From the NCBI RefSeq assembly GCF_027409185.1, contig NC_084463.1, positions 71,719,852 through 71,783,851 of the forward strand: DNA of 64,000 bases. The letters are read 5' to 3'. Positions 26,916 to 40,111 of this stretch are shown here, in pieces. The position numbers and the translations under genes were made by a program. Every line of letters begins with the position of its first letter. Position 1 is the first letter of the stretch. The stretch comes from Cynocephalus volans (lineage: Eukaryota > Chordata > Mammalia > Dermoptera > Cynocephalidae). The notes under the pieces are model-generated. The model was not told the origin of the DNA and made no database searches. It was given only the letters and a program-made list of their open reading frames with translations.

Positions 26916-27189
26916 AGGTGAAAGGTCACAATTTAGAGGTTAATGGGATTCCTAGGAGAAACGTAGGTAACAGTCTTTCCAATATGTCTTTTCTGTGGGG
27001 TGATTTCTAGATTACAGCATTATTGTATTAGAATAAAAAAGTATTACAACAAGATCATAATGTCATAATGTACCAAAGAAAAATCATTGTGCTTACTCAT
27101 GCAAGAAAACTCCCAGCCCATGAGGATTAAAATCTAAGTTTCTTGTCTTTTTTGTATTGGTATATGAATATAACATTCCAGAATTATTT

Positions 27190-29440
27190 TTGTTTCTGGC
27201 CATATTGGAGTAACTAGTACTGGGTTTTTGTTCCTGGTGTGATTAGCTCTTAAACTGGAAAAAATGGGTGGAACAGTTGGTTCCATTCATTGGGGACCAG
27301 GCAGTGTAGGAAATGGTCCAGGGAAGAAGAGAAACAAATGATTCCAGCCCCCAAATCTTCCCTGCTTTCTACCTGTAGGCAATTTCCAGAACCCAGCACA
27401 GGGAAGGGAACCAGCAGAACACAGTGGTCTCACTGAGCTGAGAAGACACATTAAAGCTCAGGAGCTGCAGGTGGCTGTAAAGTGCAGGGAAGAGCATGGA
27501 AGGGGCGAGAGCTCCAGAGACAGCCCTCCCGAGAACGGGGACAAGAGTCCCCTTGAGTCAGCTGATGAAAACTAAGCTGCATGTGCACCTCCAGGGAGCT
27601 GGAAACGAAGCAATTTCCAGACATTCCACAGGGCTGGGAGAGGTTTGAGTTCCATCCAGCCAGAGTGATAAGATATCATTGAACCTCTGAGGTCCTTGAT
27701 GGTAAGGCTCTATTAGCCCTGGCTAAAAACTGCACTAGACCTACCCTGAAAAAGATTAACATCCACCTTTGAGAAGATCAAGCTGATCTACAAATTACTT
27801 AACTGCCTGCCAAAACTAAACACTTGTTAGAGAACAAAACAAAAATATCTATTTTTTTTTATTCCAAAGAGAAAGAATAAAACAGAAAATCTAAACACAT
27901 GACATTCTAACATTCTCAGTGTCTAGAATCCCTTAAACATTTACTGGACATGCGAAGTAAAAAAATGTGACCCATAAGAAGGAGGAAAATTAGTCAATAT
28001 AATCAGATGCAGAAATGACAGAGATAAAATTGGCAGAACAAAAGGACTTTCATACTGTTATAAATATTTTCAAGAATTTAATAAAAAAACATGAACATAG
28101 TATGAATAGAAGTGAAAAACATGAAAAAGTAGCAATGGATATAGAGCTGAAAAATGCAATATGAGAAAGAAAGAATAAGCTGATTGGAGGTGGTAGCAAT
28201 TTAGACACTATGGAAGTAAAAAAATCAGTAAAATTAAATATAATTACATACATGTATATATATGTACATACATATATAGTCTTAGTGATCTGTGGAACAA
28301 TCTCAGACAGTATATATAATTGATATTTCAAAAGGAAGAGAGTCAAAAAATATATGAAAAAATAATGACAAATTTTTTTTTTTTAATTTGATGAACACTC
28401 TAAACTTAAGAAGCTTAATAATCTCAAGCAGGGTCAACACAAAGAAAACCACAATAGGGCACTTCATAAACAAATTGTTCAAAACCCAAGATAAAGGCAA
28501 AAGTCATGGAAACAACCAGAGGGAAAAAACCCTAATACATCTAAATTACATTAACTACAGAATTCTTGTCAGAAATGATTGGATCAAAAGACAATTACGG
28601 ATATATTTAATATGTTGAAAGAAAAATAAAGACATTATCAACCTAAAATTCTATATCTAGTGAAAATAACTTGCAAAAATGAAAATCAATGCAGACTTAG
28701 TCAGACAAGCAGGAGGTGAGAGAACTTATGGCCTGAAGACACGCAGTACAGGAAATGTTAAAGGAAGTTCTTCAGCTGAGGGGAAAATGACAGCAAAATG
28801 TAATATGCCAACAGAAGAAAATGAAGAACATTATGATTGTTAAATACATAGGTAAATATAAAAGACTCAGTTTTTCTATATAATTATATTTTTATATAAT
28901 CAGCTATTTAAGACAAATAAAAATGTGTTATGGAATTGATAGCATATATCCAAGTAAAATGTATGACATCAATAGCACAAAGAAGGTGAAGAAAAATACA
29001 GGTGTAAGTTTCCTACGTATGAAGTAGTATAATACTATTTGAAGGTAAACTCTGAAAACTTGAAGATTAAAATTGTAATCCTAAGAAAATTCACTGAAAC
29101 ATAGAGTGATCGCTAATAGGACAATAATGTTGATTTAATAGAACACTTAACATTATTCATACAACAGAAGACATAAAAGAGGAAAAAAGAAGAATGAACA
29201 GGACAAATAAAAAACAAACAGCAACAGAATAGACCTAAATACATTCTTATTAATAATTACATTAAATATAAACATTAATGTCTAAACATTCCAAATGAAA
29301 GAGCTTGTCAGACTGAAATTAGATCCTGACTATAAGAAATACACTTTGAATGAAAAGACTTTGAAAGGATTAAAAGTGAAAGGTTAAAAGTAAAATTATG
29401 AAAATGACACAGCATGTAAGCACTAATCACAGGAAAGATG
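27190..29440 (+). mobile_element. Old L1 (L1M-type) 5' portion
   Basis: About 2.2 kb of A-rich old L1: a GC-richer leader, then ORF1-region remnants (TTAGTCAATATAATCAGATG, ACATTATCAACCTAAAATTC, CAGACAAGCAGGAGG). Too mutated to code. Confidence 0.6.
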
Positions 29441-29504
29441 GAGTGGATGCATTAATGACAGACAAATGAGACTGCAGAACAAGGAATATTGGCAGATGTG
29501 TGGC

Positions 29505-29694
29505 GCTCTGGCTTTCCAAGCACGATCCCTGGCTCAGGTTCATCAATATCATTTGTCAGAAACTTATTACAAATGCAAATCCCCTGTCCCATCCCAGACT
29601 TGCTGAATCAAGTCAGGATTGAAGCCCAGAAATCTCTGTTTTATCAAACCTTCCAGGAGACTCTAATTAATGCCACAGTTTGAGAACCATTGAT
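29505..29694 (+). mobile_element. hAT-Charlie non-autonomous element
   Basis: ATTACAAATGCAAATCCCCT, then GACTTGCTGAATCAAGTCAG, and an end in CACAGTTTGAGAACCATTG are typical of small MER-type hAT elements. Confidence 0.6.
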
Positions 29695-29739
29695 ATAGAG
29701 GAACATTTCATAATTATGAAAGGATCCATTCACTTAAAA

Positions 29740-29935
29740 AGACCAAATGAGTTGTCTAAGCTGAATGTGGATGCCAGTGCTGCTACTTATCTGACCACAT
29801 AACTTTGTGATGGTTGCTGAAACACGCTGAACCTTCGTTTACTTATCTGTGAAATGTGTATATTAAATGCTAGAGATTACATATAACATATATAAATATA
29901 TTGCTGACACATAAGCAGTGATCAATAAATGGTGC
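29740..29935 (+). mobile_element. MIR
   Basis: CTGCTACTTATCTGACCACA, GTTTACTTATCTGTGAAATG and AGCAGTGATCAATAAATGGT. Confidence 0.6.
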
Positions 29936-30249
29936 TGTTGGAGTTGTGTAATGATTTGACACGTTTTTAACTGATGTCCCCATGTCACACCAATTTCCCC
30001 CTGTACATTTGTTCCTGCTCTTTTCTCCTTAAATGCTGTACACTTGGTCTTGTGCACAAATCCTAACTATTCTTTTACTCACAAGCAAGTCCAGATTTCA
30101 CCAGTCTTATATTTTCTCCTCTGACATTTTTTTTAAATCTCCTATTTTGGTACTTAAGTTCACAGTGATGCCCTTCTTCAAAAATTTTTTAATATGTATA
30201 TTTTGTAACATTTGATAATATCAAATATAGTTGTAACATTATATATGTT

Positions 30250-31406
30250 TTGATGCTTAATAAAATCATAAAGCATTATATGAATATACTAAAGGGTGTT
30301 CATCTACTATCTAATGATCATTTGGGTTATTTCTGGTCTTTTGCTATTACTGACGAGGCTGTAGACTCTTGTCCAACTCAGGGAACACAAGCACAAGAGG
30401 TTCTCTGTGGTATATTCCAAGATATGGAATGAATGGGTTTTGGAATGCTCAAATGTTTAACTGCCTCAGGCAGCTCTGATGTCAGACAATTGCTCCTGAC
30501 TGTTTTTGACAAATGCCCTGAGAAAAGGTTGATTGCATTCTGTGCACTCTCAGTTATGTCAAATAAAGATATGCCTTATGAGAGGGGTTTTCCAAGGAAC
30601 TGCTGCACAAATTCTTTGGAAAAAGGGCTTTGAAAGAGCTCTAACTCTGTTCTGAATCCAGTGGCTCCTAGGTCGTTTGCTTTTACCATAATCGTGGGCT
30701 GTTGGTTTACAAGGCAACCATAAAGCATTTCTTCCTTAGATTCATCCATTTTTCTTGAATATGTTCTCCGCAGGTTATCTGTAAGCCTTTGGTTAACGTC
30801 TAGGATTCTGAAATGGTGATTTGGACAGTTTTTGCCAGTGTCCACATTGCTTTTGTGGAAAAGGACATTCTGAGTATCCTTTCTCCACCATCGCAGCTGA
30901 CATTGTCTTAAAAGTATTTGAATGTAGTCAAATGACTCAACCTATTCTTCTACCATGCCATGTTTAAGAAGTCCCTTTCTATCACAAATCCTAACAATAA
31001 TATTCTCTTTTCTTAAAAAGGTTAAAATAAAATAGAACGTATAATTTTTCTCTTAAAACGTTTTTAAGACAATTGAATAGAGATGAAAAAGAATATAGAA
31101 TCGTTTCCTATGCTTTCTGGTAAAAAGTTTTAAAGTTTTATTTTTTAATATCTGCAGTATCTTTAGTTAGTCTCTTCATTCCTGATATTTGTGCTTTTCT
31201 CTTTTTTCTTAATATCGCCAGAAGAATTTCATATTATCATTATTTTTACAAAACCCAATCTATAATTTGTTGATTCTTCTGTATCTTTTATTTCTATGTC
31301 ATTTTCATACATGTTTGTTATCTTTATCCTTCCATTTTCTTTGGATTCAGTACAGGGTATCTGTCTAAATTATAAAGTTAGGTGCCTAGTTCATTAATGT
31401 TTTGCA
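30250..31406 (-). mobile_element. Probable old L1, reverse orientation, with an unassigned middle
   Basis: The left end (CATTTGGGTTATTTCTGGTC) and 31100-31400 read like antisense L1. The middle holds an 89-codon minus-strand frame (30576-30845, starting MDTGKNCPNHHFRILDVNQ) that I do not recognise. Confidence 0.35.
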
Positions 31407-31578
31407 TTTTTTTTTTTTTTTTAAAAGATGACCGGTAAGGGGATCTTAACCCTTGACTTGGTGTTGTCAGCACCACGCTCAGCCAGTGAGCAAACCGGCC
31501 ATCCGTATATGGGATCCGAACCCGGGGCCTTGGTGTTATCAGCACCGCACTCTCCCGAGTGAGCCACGGGCCGGCCCA
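31407..31578 (-). mobile_element. Dimeric tRNA-Ile-derived SINE
   Basis: Reverse complement begins GGGCCGGCCCGTGGCTCACT, passes GTTCGGATCCCATATACGGA and ends with a second unit (GGTTAAGATCCCCTTACCGG) and poly-A. Target duplication AATGTTTTGCATTTTT on both sides. Full length and little diverged. Confidence 0.88.
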
Positions 31579-31744
31579 ATGTTTTGCATTTTTAAATAAA
31601 CATAGTTCTTTAGGCTATATATTTCATTTAAATCACTCTATCATTGCATTCTATAAGTTTTCATATGTAGTATTTTCAGTGTCCTTGAAATGAATGATAC
31701 TGTAATATTTTCTTCTTTGACACAGGTATATTTAAAAACAGAGT

Positions 31745-31971
31745 TGCCACTAGATCACGTGGTGTCTTTATGCAAATTAAAAGGGACTGCTGTTGTTCAA
31801 GACCCTTTACTTCTAACTGACAGAAAATTCCATTAACAAAAATGCACATCTATAATGTCTATAATGTGAATGACAACCTCTATATAGAGGGTCCTTCTGC
31901 AGTATGCAACCCGCACAACTGTATATAGCAACTTCTTCTGAGAAGTGCCAATAGAAATTTCCAAATACATT

Positions 31972-32002
<31 letters not shown>

Positions 32003-33171
32003 GTGACTGGCTGGACCGCGCTCAGCCAGTGAGCGCACTGGCCATTCCAATATAGGATCCGAACCTGCAGTGGGAGCACTGCTGCGCTCCCAGTGCCGCA
32101 CTCTCCCGAGTGCGCCACAGGGTCGGCCCCAAATACAATGGATTTTTAACATTTATGCTGTTGTTATTTATTTCTTACCTAATTGAATTGATTTAGAGAA
32201 ATGATAACAATTACTTGTAACTTTTTTAAAGCCTTAGCATGGGGCCAAGTTTTAAAATGGTTCCGCGTGGTCTTCAGTTAATCAGGATTCTTAATTGTGA
32301 ATACAGGGCTCTATATCAGTGAATGATACTAAACTTGCTAATTGGGTTACCAAAATGTTATCTATTTTTTTAATTCTATATATTTTTTGTCTATTTCACA
32401 TATCAGGAATTGAGAAATGTGCGTTAAAATATGACAATAGTGAATTTATTTATGTCTTCAGTTTTATCAATTTTTGCTTTATACTTTTTGAAGCAATCTT
32501 ATAAAGAATAAACAAGTTCAGAAATTTTATATTGTCATCATGAATTGAATATTTTATCATTATGAAACACTCTCTGCCTCTATAATGTTTTATTCTCCCT
32601 TCAATTATATTTTATCCCCATTAATAGGGTTATCCTAGCTTTCTTTTGGTGAGTGTTTGCCTCATATATCTTTCCTTTTTTTGCCTTTAATATGTTTTAA
32701 GTTGTAGATTAAGTTTTACTTAAAGATAAAGAGCTAATATCTTTTTCTTTCTTGAGTTGTAACCTAGCAATCTTTCGATCTAGCAATTTCTGGGTTTAGT
32801 GCAGTCATGCTTGTTGTGATTATTGACATGTTTGCATTCATTTCTAGTCTTCATCTGTGCTTTTAATCTATGCCTCTAATCTGTGTATTTTTATCTGTGT
32901 TTTAATCAATGCACTTCATTCTTTTCTTAATAGACTGAATTTTCTGGAACTCAGTATTCTTATTCTATATTTATTTCACAATTCTGGTTTAGAAGATTTT
33001 ACCTGCATCTCTTTCTCTCTTTGTCTCCCTCTCTTTTAGTGAAGATTCTTAAAATTTCACAATGTCTATCTAACAAAGTGTAATTATGTTAACCTTCCTT
33101 CTGAACACAATAAAGATCTTGAAATACTTTAAATACAAGCATCATTATTGAATTACATTTTATTGTTATCA
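31745..33171 (-). mobile_element. Old L1 (L1M-type) ORF2 region, reverse orientation
   Basis: Antisense L1 ORF2 sequence, interrupted by a SINE at 31979-32129. It matches 62475-63740 in inverted orientation over nearly its whole length. Truncated at 33171, where the segmental duplication starts. Confidence 0.65.
31979..32129 (-). mobile_element. Dimeric tRNA-Ile-derived SINE
   Basis: Reverse complement begins GGGGCCGACCCTGTGGCGCA and passes GGTTCGGATCCTATATTGGA and GCTCACTGGCTGAGCGCGGT. Poly-T of more than 20. Target duplication CCAAATACA(T/A)TGGATTTTT. Confidence 0.88.
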
Positions 33172-33690
33172 AAAACCAGGGCCCCTTTCCCCAAAGCCAA
33201 CCATAAAGACTAAACTTATTCTTTAATCTTCCCCCATCCCCTCACCAGCCATTTTTTCTTAGAGTGGGCCTTAAAATAATTCTCTAGCCTACCTTGTCTG
33301 ATGGTAGGTCATAAGACCCCTATTCCGGAAAGGTTCCTGCCCCATACCCAGCAGGAATGAATGCCACACAGAGAGGCCAAGTAGAATCTGAAAGCACAGG
33401 GCTTGCTGGGTTTCCCCACTCAGTCTATTAGTATTAGATCACAGTTTCTTGTCTAATCACATTTCTACACAGCTGTGCCTGCTTCATAGAACCTAAGCAT
33501 CAAAATGGACAGTTTTCTCTATATCTTTAGGTCTTTATTCTGAAGCCTCCCTTGTCATGTAAAACTATGATTTGATAAAATTTGTAATGACTTTTCTTCA
33601 TATTAATCTGTGTTTATCAGGTGATTTTTTTAGAGAACCTCCAGGAAGTTGAAGAGAATGTCTTCCCTTGGTCCCTACACAAACTTCTCC
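33172..33690 (+). mobile_element. LTR-like block upstream of MMP12-like copy 2
   Basis: Partner of 14347-14790, at almost the same distance from the pseudogene ATG. Contains AAATGGACAGTTTTCTCTAT and GTAAAACTATGATTTGATAA. Old ERV1-type LTR is likely but unproven. Confidence 0.45.
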
Positions 33691-34360
33691 TATATCCCAG
33701 AGATGAAAAGTGTGAACCATCATGCTGCAGCACTAGATGATTTGGGAGGTAACAGAAGTTTGCTTCGGAATCTCTCTGTGCAGACACTCAGTTCGGATTG
33801 AACTTCAGCTCAGATGGCTGAAGACGTCAAGTTACACATTCAGGCTCTAAGCACTTGGAACAAACATGGACCCATCATGATTTATGAATTTTTCCTTGCT
33901 TAATGTGAAATCTCTAAATCACAGTTCTCTATGGAGCTAGATTCAGTTTAGAGAGGATTGATATATTCTAGCAAAAGCAAAAAAAAATTATCTATTTAAT
34001 CTTTTTATTTACTTTTAATAAACTGAATTCATCTACAATGAAAATAAGAAAAGTATTATTATAAAAATTAAGAATACTAAGTTTTCTTAAATTATAATTT
34101 AAGTGATGTTTATGTTTTATAACTTAGTATTTCTTTTACAAGGCTTTATTTCATAGTGTGAGTGGAAGTAGGAGCGTATTTATCATTTTGAAGAAATATA
34201 CTCTGAATTGCCTAAATGATCTATGGGTTAGATGCTAAGTGACCCATTGCTGGTTGAATAAGGTTATTCTTTTGTTTGCTTGTCTTTGAGATAATCAAAG
34301 GATGATACCAACTGAGAGTCCCTCAAAGGATCTTATATTCACAGAGCCAGGCCTCAGGAC

Positions 34361-34368
34361 TATATAAA
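34361..34368 (+). promoter_or_regulatory. TATA box of MMP12-like copy 2
   Basis: A clean TATATAAA 74 bp before the ATG, predicting a start near 34392. Exon 1 beyond it is open and has a consensus donor, so some transcription of this pseudogene is conceivable. Confidence 0.55.
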
Positions 34369-35533
34369 GAAGGATATTTAAAGGACTTGTACTAAACAGG
34401 AACAGAGTGGATTGAGTTAAACCATTCGGGAGACATTTACAATGAAGTTTCTCCTATTGATACTGGTTCTGCAAATCACTGTTGCTGGAGCTGTTCCTCT
34501 GACCAACTCTATAAGCCTGAGAAATCATGATATGGCATTTGCTGAAGTAAGTATTGACAATATAGTATTTATAGTGTCAATAATAATTTCAAATAAAAAA
34601 TTTGTCATAATTCGTATCTTTAAAATTTATCACATTGACTAATTTCATTTTGAAAAGTGCTAGTTGAAAACTGGTTTTGGAGACTGTTTGCTTCCAGCAT
34701 TGGGTTTTTGGGTTTTTTTTTTTTTTTTTTTTTTTGCCAAAGAAGAATATTGAAAAAGGGTGTTGGTTTAAAGGAGCGTAAATTGGAGAGTAAATTTGTG
34801 CCTTCTACTAAACAGCTTTGGCCAAGGAATTTCAGTTGAATATAATTGGAATTCACTTCTATTATGGTATTAACATTAATAACTTAATGCCAGTTAATAA
34901 TCTGAGATTTGAGCAATGGCTTGACCAATTTAACCACTTCAGGCTGCCACGATAATTTAAGCTCACTCCCCTTATCCTCACTCATCCCAGATCTTTCTTT
35001 ATGAACATTTTTTTAAAAACAGGATGCTTTTCAAATCTTAATTTCTTTTCCCTAATTAAAAGAGTTTGATATCCCTATTTTCTAAAATTATTTTAACTTT
35101 GAGTTTGTCACAATTGTCCATTATGTGGGTGAAGGAGAAAAGAGGCCAGAAAAGAAGGATAAAAGAAAAGAACCCACAGTGACTCCATTCTTTTTAACTT
35201 AATTGACTTCTTTCCTTCTAGCCCAAGAAGCTGGACTTCCTTTAGAATTTTTTGCTTGAAAGACTCTTTATGGCAATTTATCACCCAGAAACCCATTACT
35301 TAGATAAAGGTAGATGCCATTGTTTAGAGAAATCCTGGGAAAACGGGATGATTGTTGCATTTTAAAACCAACAGGAATTACTTATGAGTTGAGTAGTTAG
35401 GTTTGAGTAGCCATAAATTTTGTAAAAGGCCTTAGAAATTTTGTAAAAGGCCATTATCCAATATGTCATAATCAGTTATCCATTCCATCTTTATACAGTG
35501 ATTGGAATTTGTTTATTGCTTAGATTTTCCAGC

Positions 35534-35950
35534 ACTTATACTGTTATAGGCGTTGGGAGAAATCACCCTTGGAGACCGATATAGAAAAAGAGAAAAAGAT
35601 TTTTATTTCCAGCGGCCGGGACCGCACCAGCCAATTCAAGGTGCGGCCCCAAACCGTCAGCAACTCGGTCGCCCAATCACTGTGCCGAGAGGTATTAGCC
35701 AATGCAAGCAAGCCAACAGTAGATGAGCTAATTTTGCAGTTAGCGGAGCTCCTCCCGTCCCACCCCCACTTTCCCACCTAACTTTCACACAATGGAGGGG
35801 CTATCTTGAGTGGCGTCAGTCCTGCTCTTAGAAAGAGGGCATTACTTCAATACTATAAAAACTCGTCACTGTTTTCTGATTCTTGGGCAAACTGGATTCT
35901 CACGCTGGGTAGACTCAATTCTCAAGGTGAGAGGTGATCTCCCCTATTTG
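35534..35950. mobile_element. LTR-like GC-rich insert in intron 1 of MMP12-like copy 2
   Basis: About 400 bp, much richer in CpG than its surroundings and absent from copy 1. Plus strand shows CTATAAAAACTC at about 35855; minus strand shows GGAAATAAAAATC and several ATTGG boxes. Either strand could be the sense of an endogenous retrovirus LTR. No viral gene is present. Confidence 0.4.
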
Positions 35951-37046
35951 CAAACCTAAACAAAAGCCTTATTTAAATGTCCTTACAGACTGAAGTGTTT
36001 TGCTTACATAGTGTTAAGCTTTGTGTTTTTAAGTAAGAAATGTTTACCCAAGTTAAATTAATGATTTATGAATCCTAACAAAGATTTTGCTGCTTACTGA
36101 ATGCCACGGTATGCCAGATGCTGAAATTGCTTTTAAAGAGCAGAAACTACTTGAAGTAGAAACATAAAGTGTTTCCACTGGGCTTCCAGGAATAAATCTT
36201 GCTAATCATTTCTGACATGTCTTTGATAGCATAGATAATGAAGTTTTTTTCTCATTATAATTAATCATCCCAACAATGATAATCTAACCTGTGATTAAGA
36301 TGTTCAACATTCCCAGTTCAAAACCATCAATGTGCAGTTGAGATACATATAAAGAGCTCCCTTATAATCACACATTACAGAATGCATTTTTTCCAGAGGT
36401 ACTTGAAAACCTTTTATGGCCTTGCAGTGGAGAGAATGCCAATAACAAAATTTGAAAGTCAATAGAAACTCTGAGAAAAAAATCCAGGAAATGCAGCAGT
36501 TCTTGGGGCTAAAAGTGACTGGGCAACCGGACATATCTACTCTGGAGATGATGTGCACACCTCGGTGTGGTGTGCCCGACGTGCAGCTTTTCAGTACATT
36601 CCCAGGGAGGTCAGTATGGCATAAATGTTCTCTCACTTACAGGTAATGGAGGTGTATGTCGCCATGTATTTTTCTAATTTCCCATAGGTCTGACTTCTAG
36701 AAACCTGGCCACTCAGATATATCCCTAAATCTGGAAGTAGGTAAAGAGTCTCCCTCAGTTAAGGGCCTCCCTCAATTGTTAACACTATCTCTGTGTTGAA
36801 TGTGTAAACCCTTCACAGTGAAGACCTGTTAGTTAGAAATAAGAATGAATTGAGTTAGATGTTGGTTAAGGAGGAAAGTGTGCAACAAAAAGTGTTTCTG
36901 ACATTAATGAAGCAAATTTTTCTTATCTGGACTCTTGATTTATGAAATGATTCATCCTCCAATGGTGCTAGCAGAAAGGAAGTGTTGTGAGAAGACAAAA
37001 TCAACACATGGTTTCCATATGTATTTCTCTCTCTTTTTGCTGATGA

Positions 37047-37277
<231 letters not shown>

Positions 37278-39529
37278 TAATTTTCTGTTCTTTTTTAAAA
37301 AGATCATGGAGACCCCAAACCTTTTGATGGTAAAGATAAAGTCATAGCCCATGCTACTGCACTTGGACCCAGTATTGATTGGAGGAGACATACATTTTGA
37401 TGAGGATGAAGCCTGGACTAAAAACTCCAATAGTAAGCAAAATATATATATACACACACACACACAAACAAACAAGCAAAGAAACATTGAAAAAAAAAGA
37501 GAAAGAAATCAACAACAATCATAAGAAAACTCTAATGATTACTAGATTATATCCTAACCTTGAAAGAGTACATTCTAACAAGAGTATAGGATGGAAAACT
37601 TGTTCTGATCATAATCAATCTAAATCAAATTTAGCACTTTGCCTGGGTTTCAATTTCACCCTCTGTAAATTAAGGATGTTGGACTAGATTATCTTAAACA
37701 TCATCTCTACAAATCCGTGAAGATCTATGAGCTTGAGCCAGCTCATTAGTATAAATTCAGAGGATCCTTAGATCCATACTATTCTGCGTGCATCAACAAT
37801 TGTAGGATAAGATACACATTTCTATGATTCATAATATGCTGACAATTTATTAGAGTCATAGTGACAAAGAAAGATAAAGTAATAGAGAACTTAGAGATCC
37901 TTACAGAGGAACACAGGATTATAAATCATGTGTGGTCTTGGAATAAAAAATTCAGGATGCACAACTGATCGTTTATCAATACTATGGTTACATTTACAGA
38001 GGAACTATAACTCACAATCCCTCTCAGACAATTGGGGGATTAGGGTTAACTAAGTTTCCCTGTTATTTTGGGGAATCACTAGCATGGGAAAATTCAAACT
38101 ATCATATCAGAAACCTTCCTAATCTTTGTACTGAAAATACTCGATTATATGCCACACTCATGTGGAAAGTAAATGGGAAGACAGACATCCAGAATATGCT
38201 CTGCTCAGCATCTCTCTCTCTCTGGCTGATATTGCTTATACTGGATGCCAATATTTTTATAGACGCTCTGTTTACCAGAAAGGCTATTTGTTTTAATCTG
38301 ATGCATAGCCTAAGGCTTATAAAATTTTTGATGAGAAGAGTGCTCTTGCTTTCTCAAAAGACAAATCATGTAGGATTCAGTACTTGCTGAACTGCAAATT
38401 TTCAGTGAGACATGTTGAACACGTCTACATTTTGCCCAAGGTTATTTGGGGATTGTAATCTCTTCATCTGAATGGGGTGACTTATGCAGTTTAGCTTCAA
38501 AAGATTCTTTAGAATTCTAATGGACCTTCGAATAAATTTAAACCAAGAAGATGTCTGTGGCTAGTTTGTGGAAAAGCTGTGGCCAAAACGTGCATTTTTT
38601 AGCTCTTAGCCCAATGTATTCTCTCCACCTGCCTATGTTGCCTTGTTTTTTAATTGGCTTGATTCTATGTGTTCTAAAAGTTAAATTATTCATGAAAATT
38701 TTAACTTAAAAAGCTCAGTCTCAGCCTAATTTTTGACTCAGCAAATTAAATGAACAATTATCTCAATGTGTACTGCATTTCTAATATCGTGTTTAGTTAT
38801 AGGGGTGTTTGCATGCGGACGGAAAGGACACAATCCTACCCTTGAGCACACAATCCAATAAGAAACAGAATACAAAGAGAAATCTATTATTTTGAGATGA
38901 AGACCAATGGTGGTGCCTTGTACAAAATATTATGGGAAGAGCAAATAGGATAAATTCAGAATTAGGCCAGATTGTAACAGATTCGTTGACCCTTTCCAGC
39001 CTTATGCAAAGAGGAAAGAATGACTGAGAGCCTGCTTTCCCCCGCCCACCCCCCACCCCCTATTTTGGAGAAGAAATGAAAACAGCTCTGAGTGAGTTGC
39101 TGGACCTATTTTTCAGGGAATGCTTTAAGGGTCTGTGTTTCTAGACCCTCCCCAAGTGTAATGAGTAGACTCAATGCTCACACTTGGGTACTGGAGTGTG
39201 TTTCAAGGCCAGATTCTGCAGCTAAGTGGTGTGTTGACTCTGGGCAAGTCAGTTTTTCTGAGCTATGGTTTTGCATAAAAGAGAAAAGATGAAAATGAGG
39301 TCATTGGACTAGATCCATAATGAAAAATCTTAGTGAGGATTTATTCAAATTTTCTGATAATTGAGAAATTTGAGAGAAGGGACACACCCCTCTCTCTCCA
39401 ATTCCCTACAAACGTGCATTCTCTAGGACAGATAGGAAAAAATGAACAGGCATGACTATAATTTGGTTGCCTAAAAATGTCTAAATTATAACTGTAGTCT
39501 CTTTAATTTCATATAGAATCATGTGTAAT

Positions 39530-39720
39530 AAAAGCATGAACTTTAGAGCCAAGAAATCTGAGCTGGATTCTTTGTTCAATCACTTGATTTAGTCGATTAA
39601 TCTCACTAATACTGTTTCCTCATCTGTGAATGGAGAGTGTGGTGGCTTCCTTTCAGTCATAAGGAGTAGACATAATGTATTGTACTTCTCCATGACTCAC
39701 AGTGCCTGGAACTTAATGAT
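39530..39720 (+). mobile_element. MIR
   Basis: ACTTTAGAGCCAAGAAATCT, GTTTCCTCATCTGTGAATGG and ACAGTGCCTGGAACTTAATG. Confidence 0.65.
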
Positions 39721-39906
39721 GACCTTATATTGGGTTTAGTAAAGAATGGTTACTAAAGACTTCTATATCTACTGAAGTCTGATCAAGAGTAAAACAGAAT
39801 GAAGTCATGGAAGTTGGGAATGATTTAATAGCAATGAGAGCTGTTGTACACAGCTATGAATTATTCTAGGAATATTCACAGCAAAATATATTTCATTTGT
39901 TTACTA

Positions 39907-40111
39907 ATGGTTTTCAACCAGAGTTAATTTTGCCTCCAGGGGGACATTTGACAATGTCCGGAGACATTTTTTGGTTGTCAAAACAAGAGGGGAATTTGTC
40001 ACTGGCATTTAGTGGTAAACCAGAGATTACCAAACATCTATAATGCATAAGACAGCCCTGACAACAATGACCTGGCCTATCATTTCAGTAGTGCAGAGGT
40101 TAAAAAACCCC
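39907..40111 (+). mobile_element. Small non-autonomous DNA transposon
   Basis: AATGGTTTTCAACCAGAG at the start, GACATTTGACAATGTCCGGA and GACATTTTTTGGTTGTCAAA inside, GTGCAGAGGTTAAAAAACCC at the end: a common mammalian MER-type element. Confidence 0.6.

Noticed and set aside
31745-33171. Inverted repeat of about 1.3 kb with 62475-63740 spanning MMP3, suggesting an inverted duplication
   Set aside because: Both arms read as the same old L1 ORF2 region, and sequence outside them does not continue to match. Two independent L1 copies explain it.
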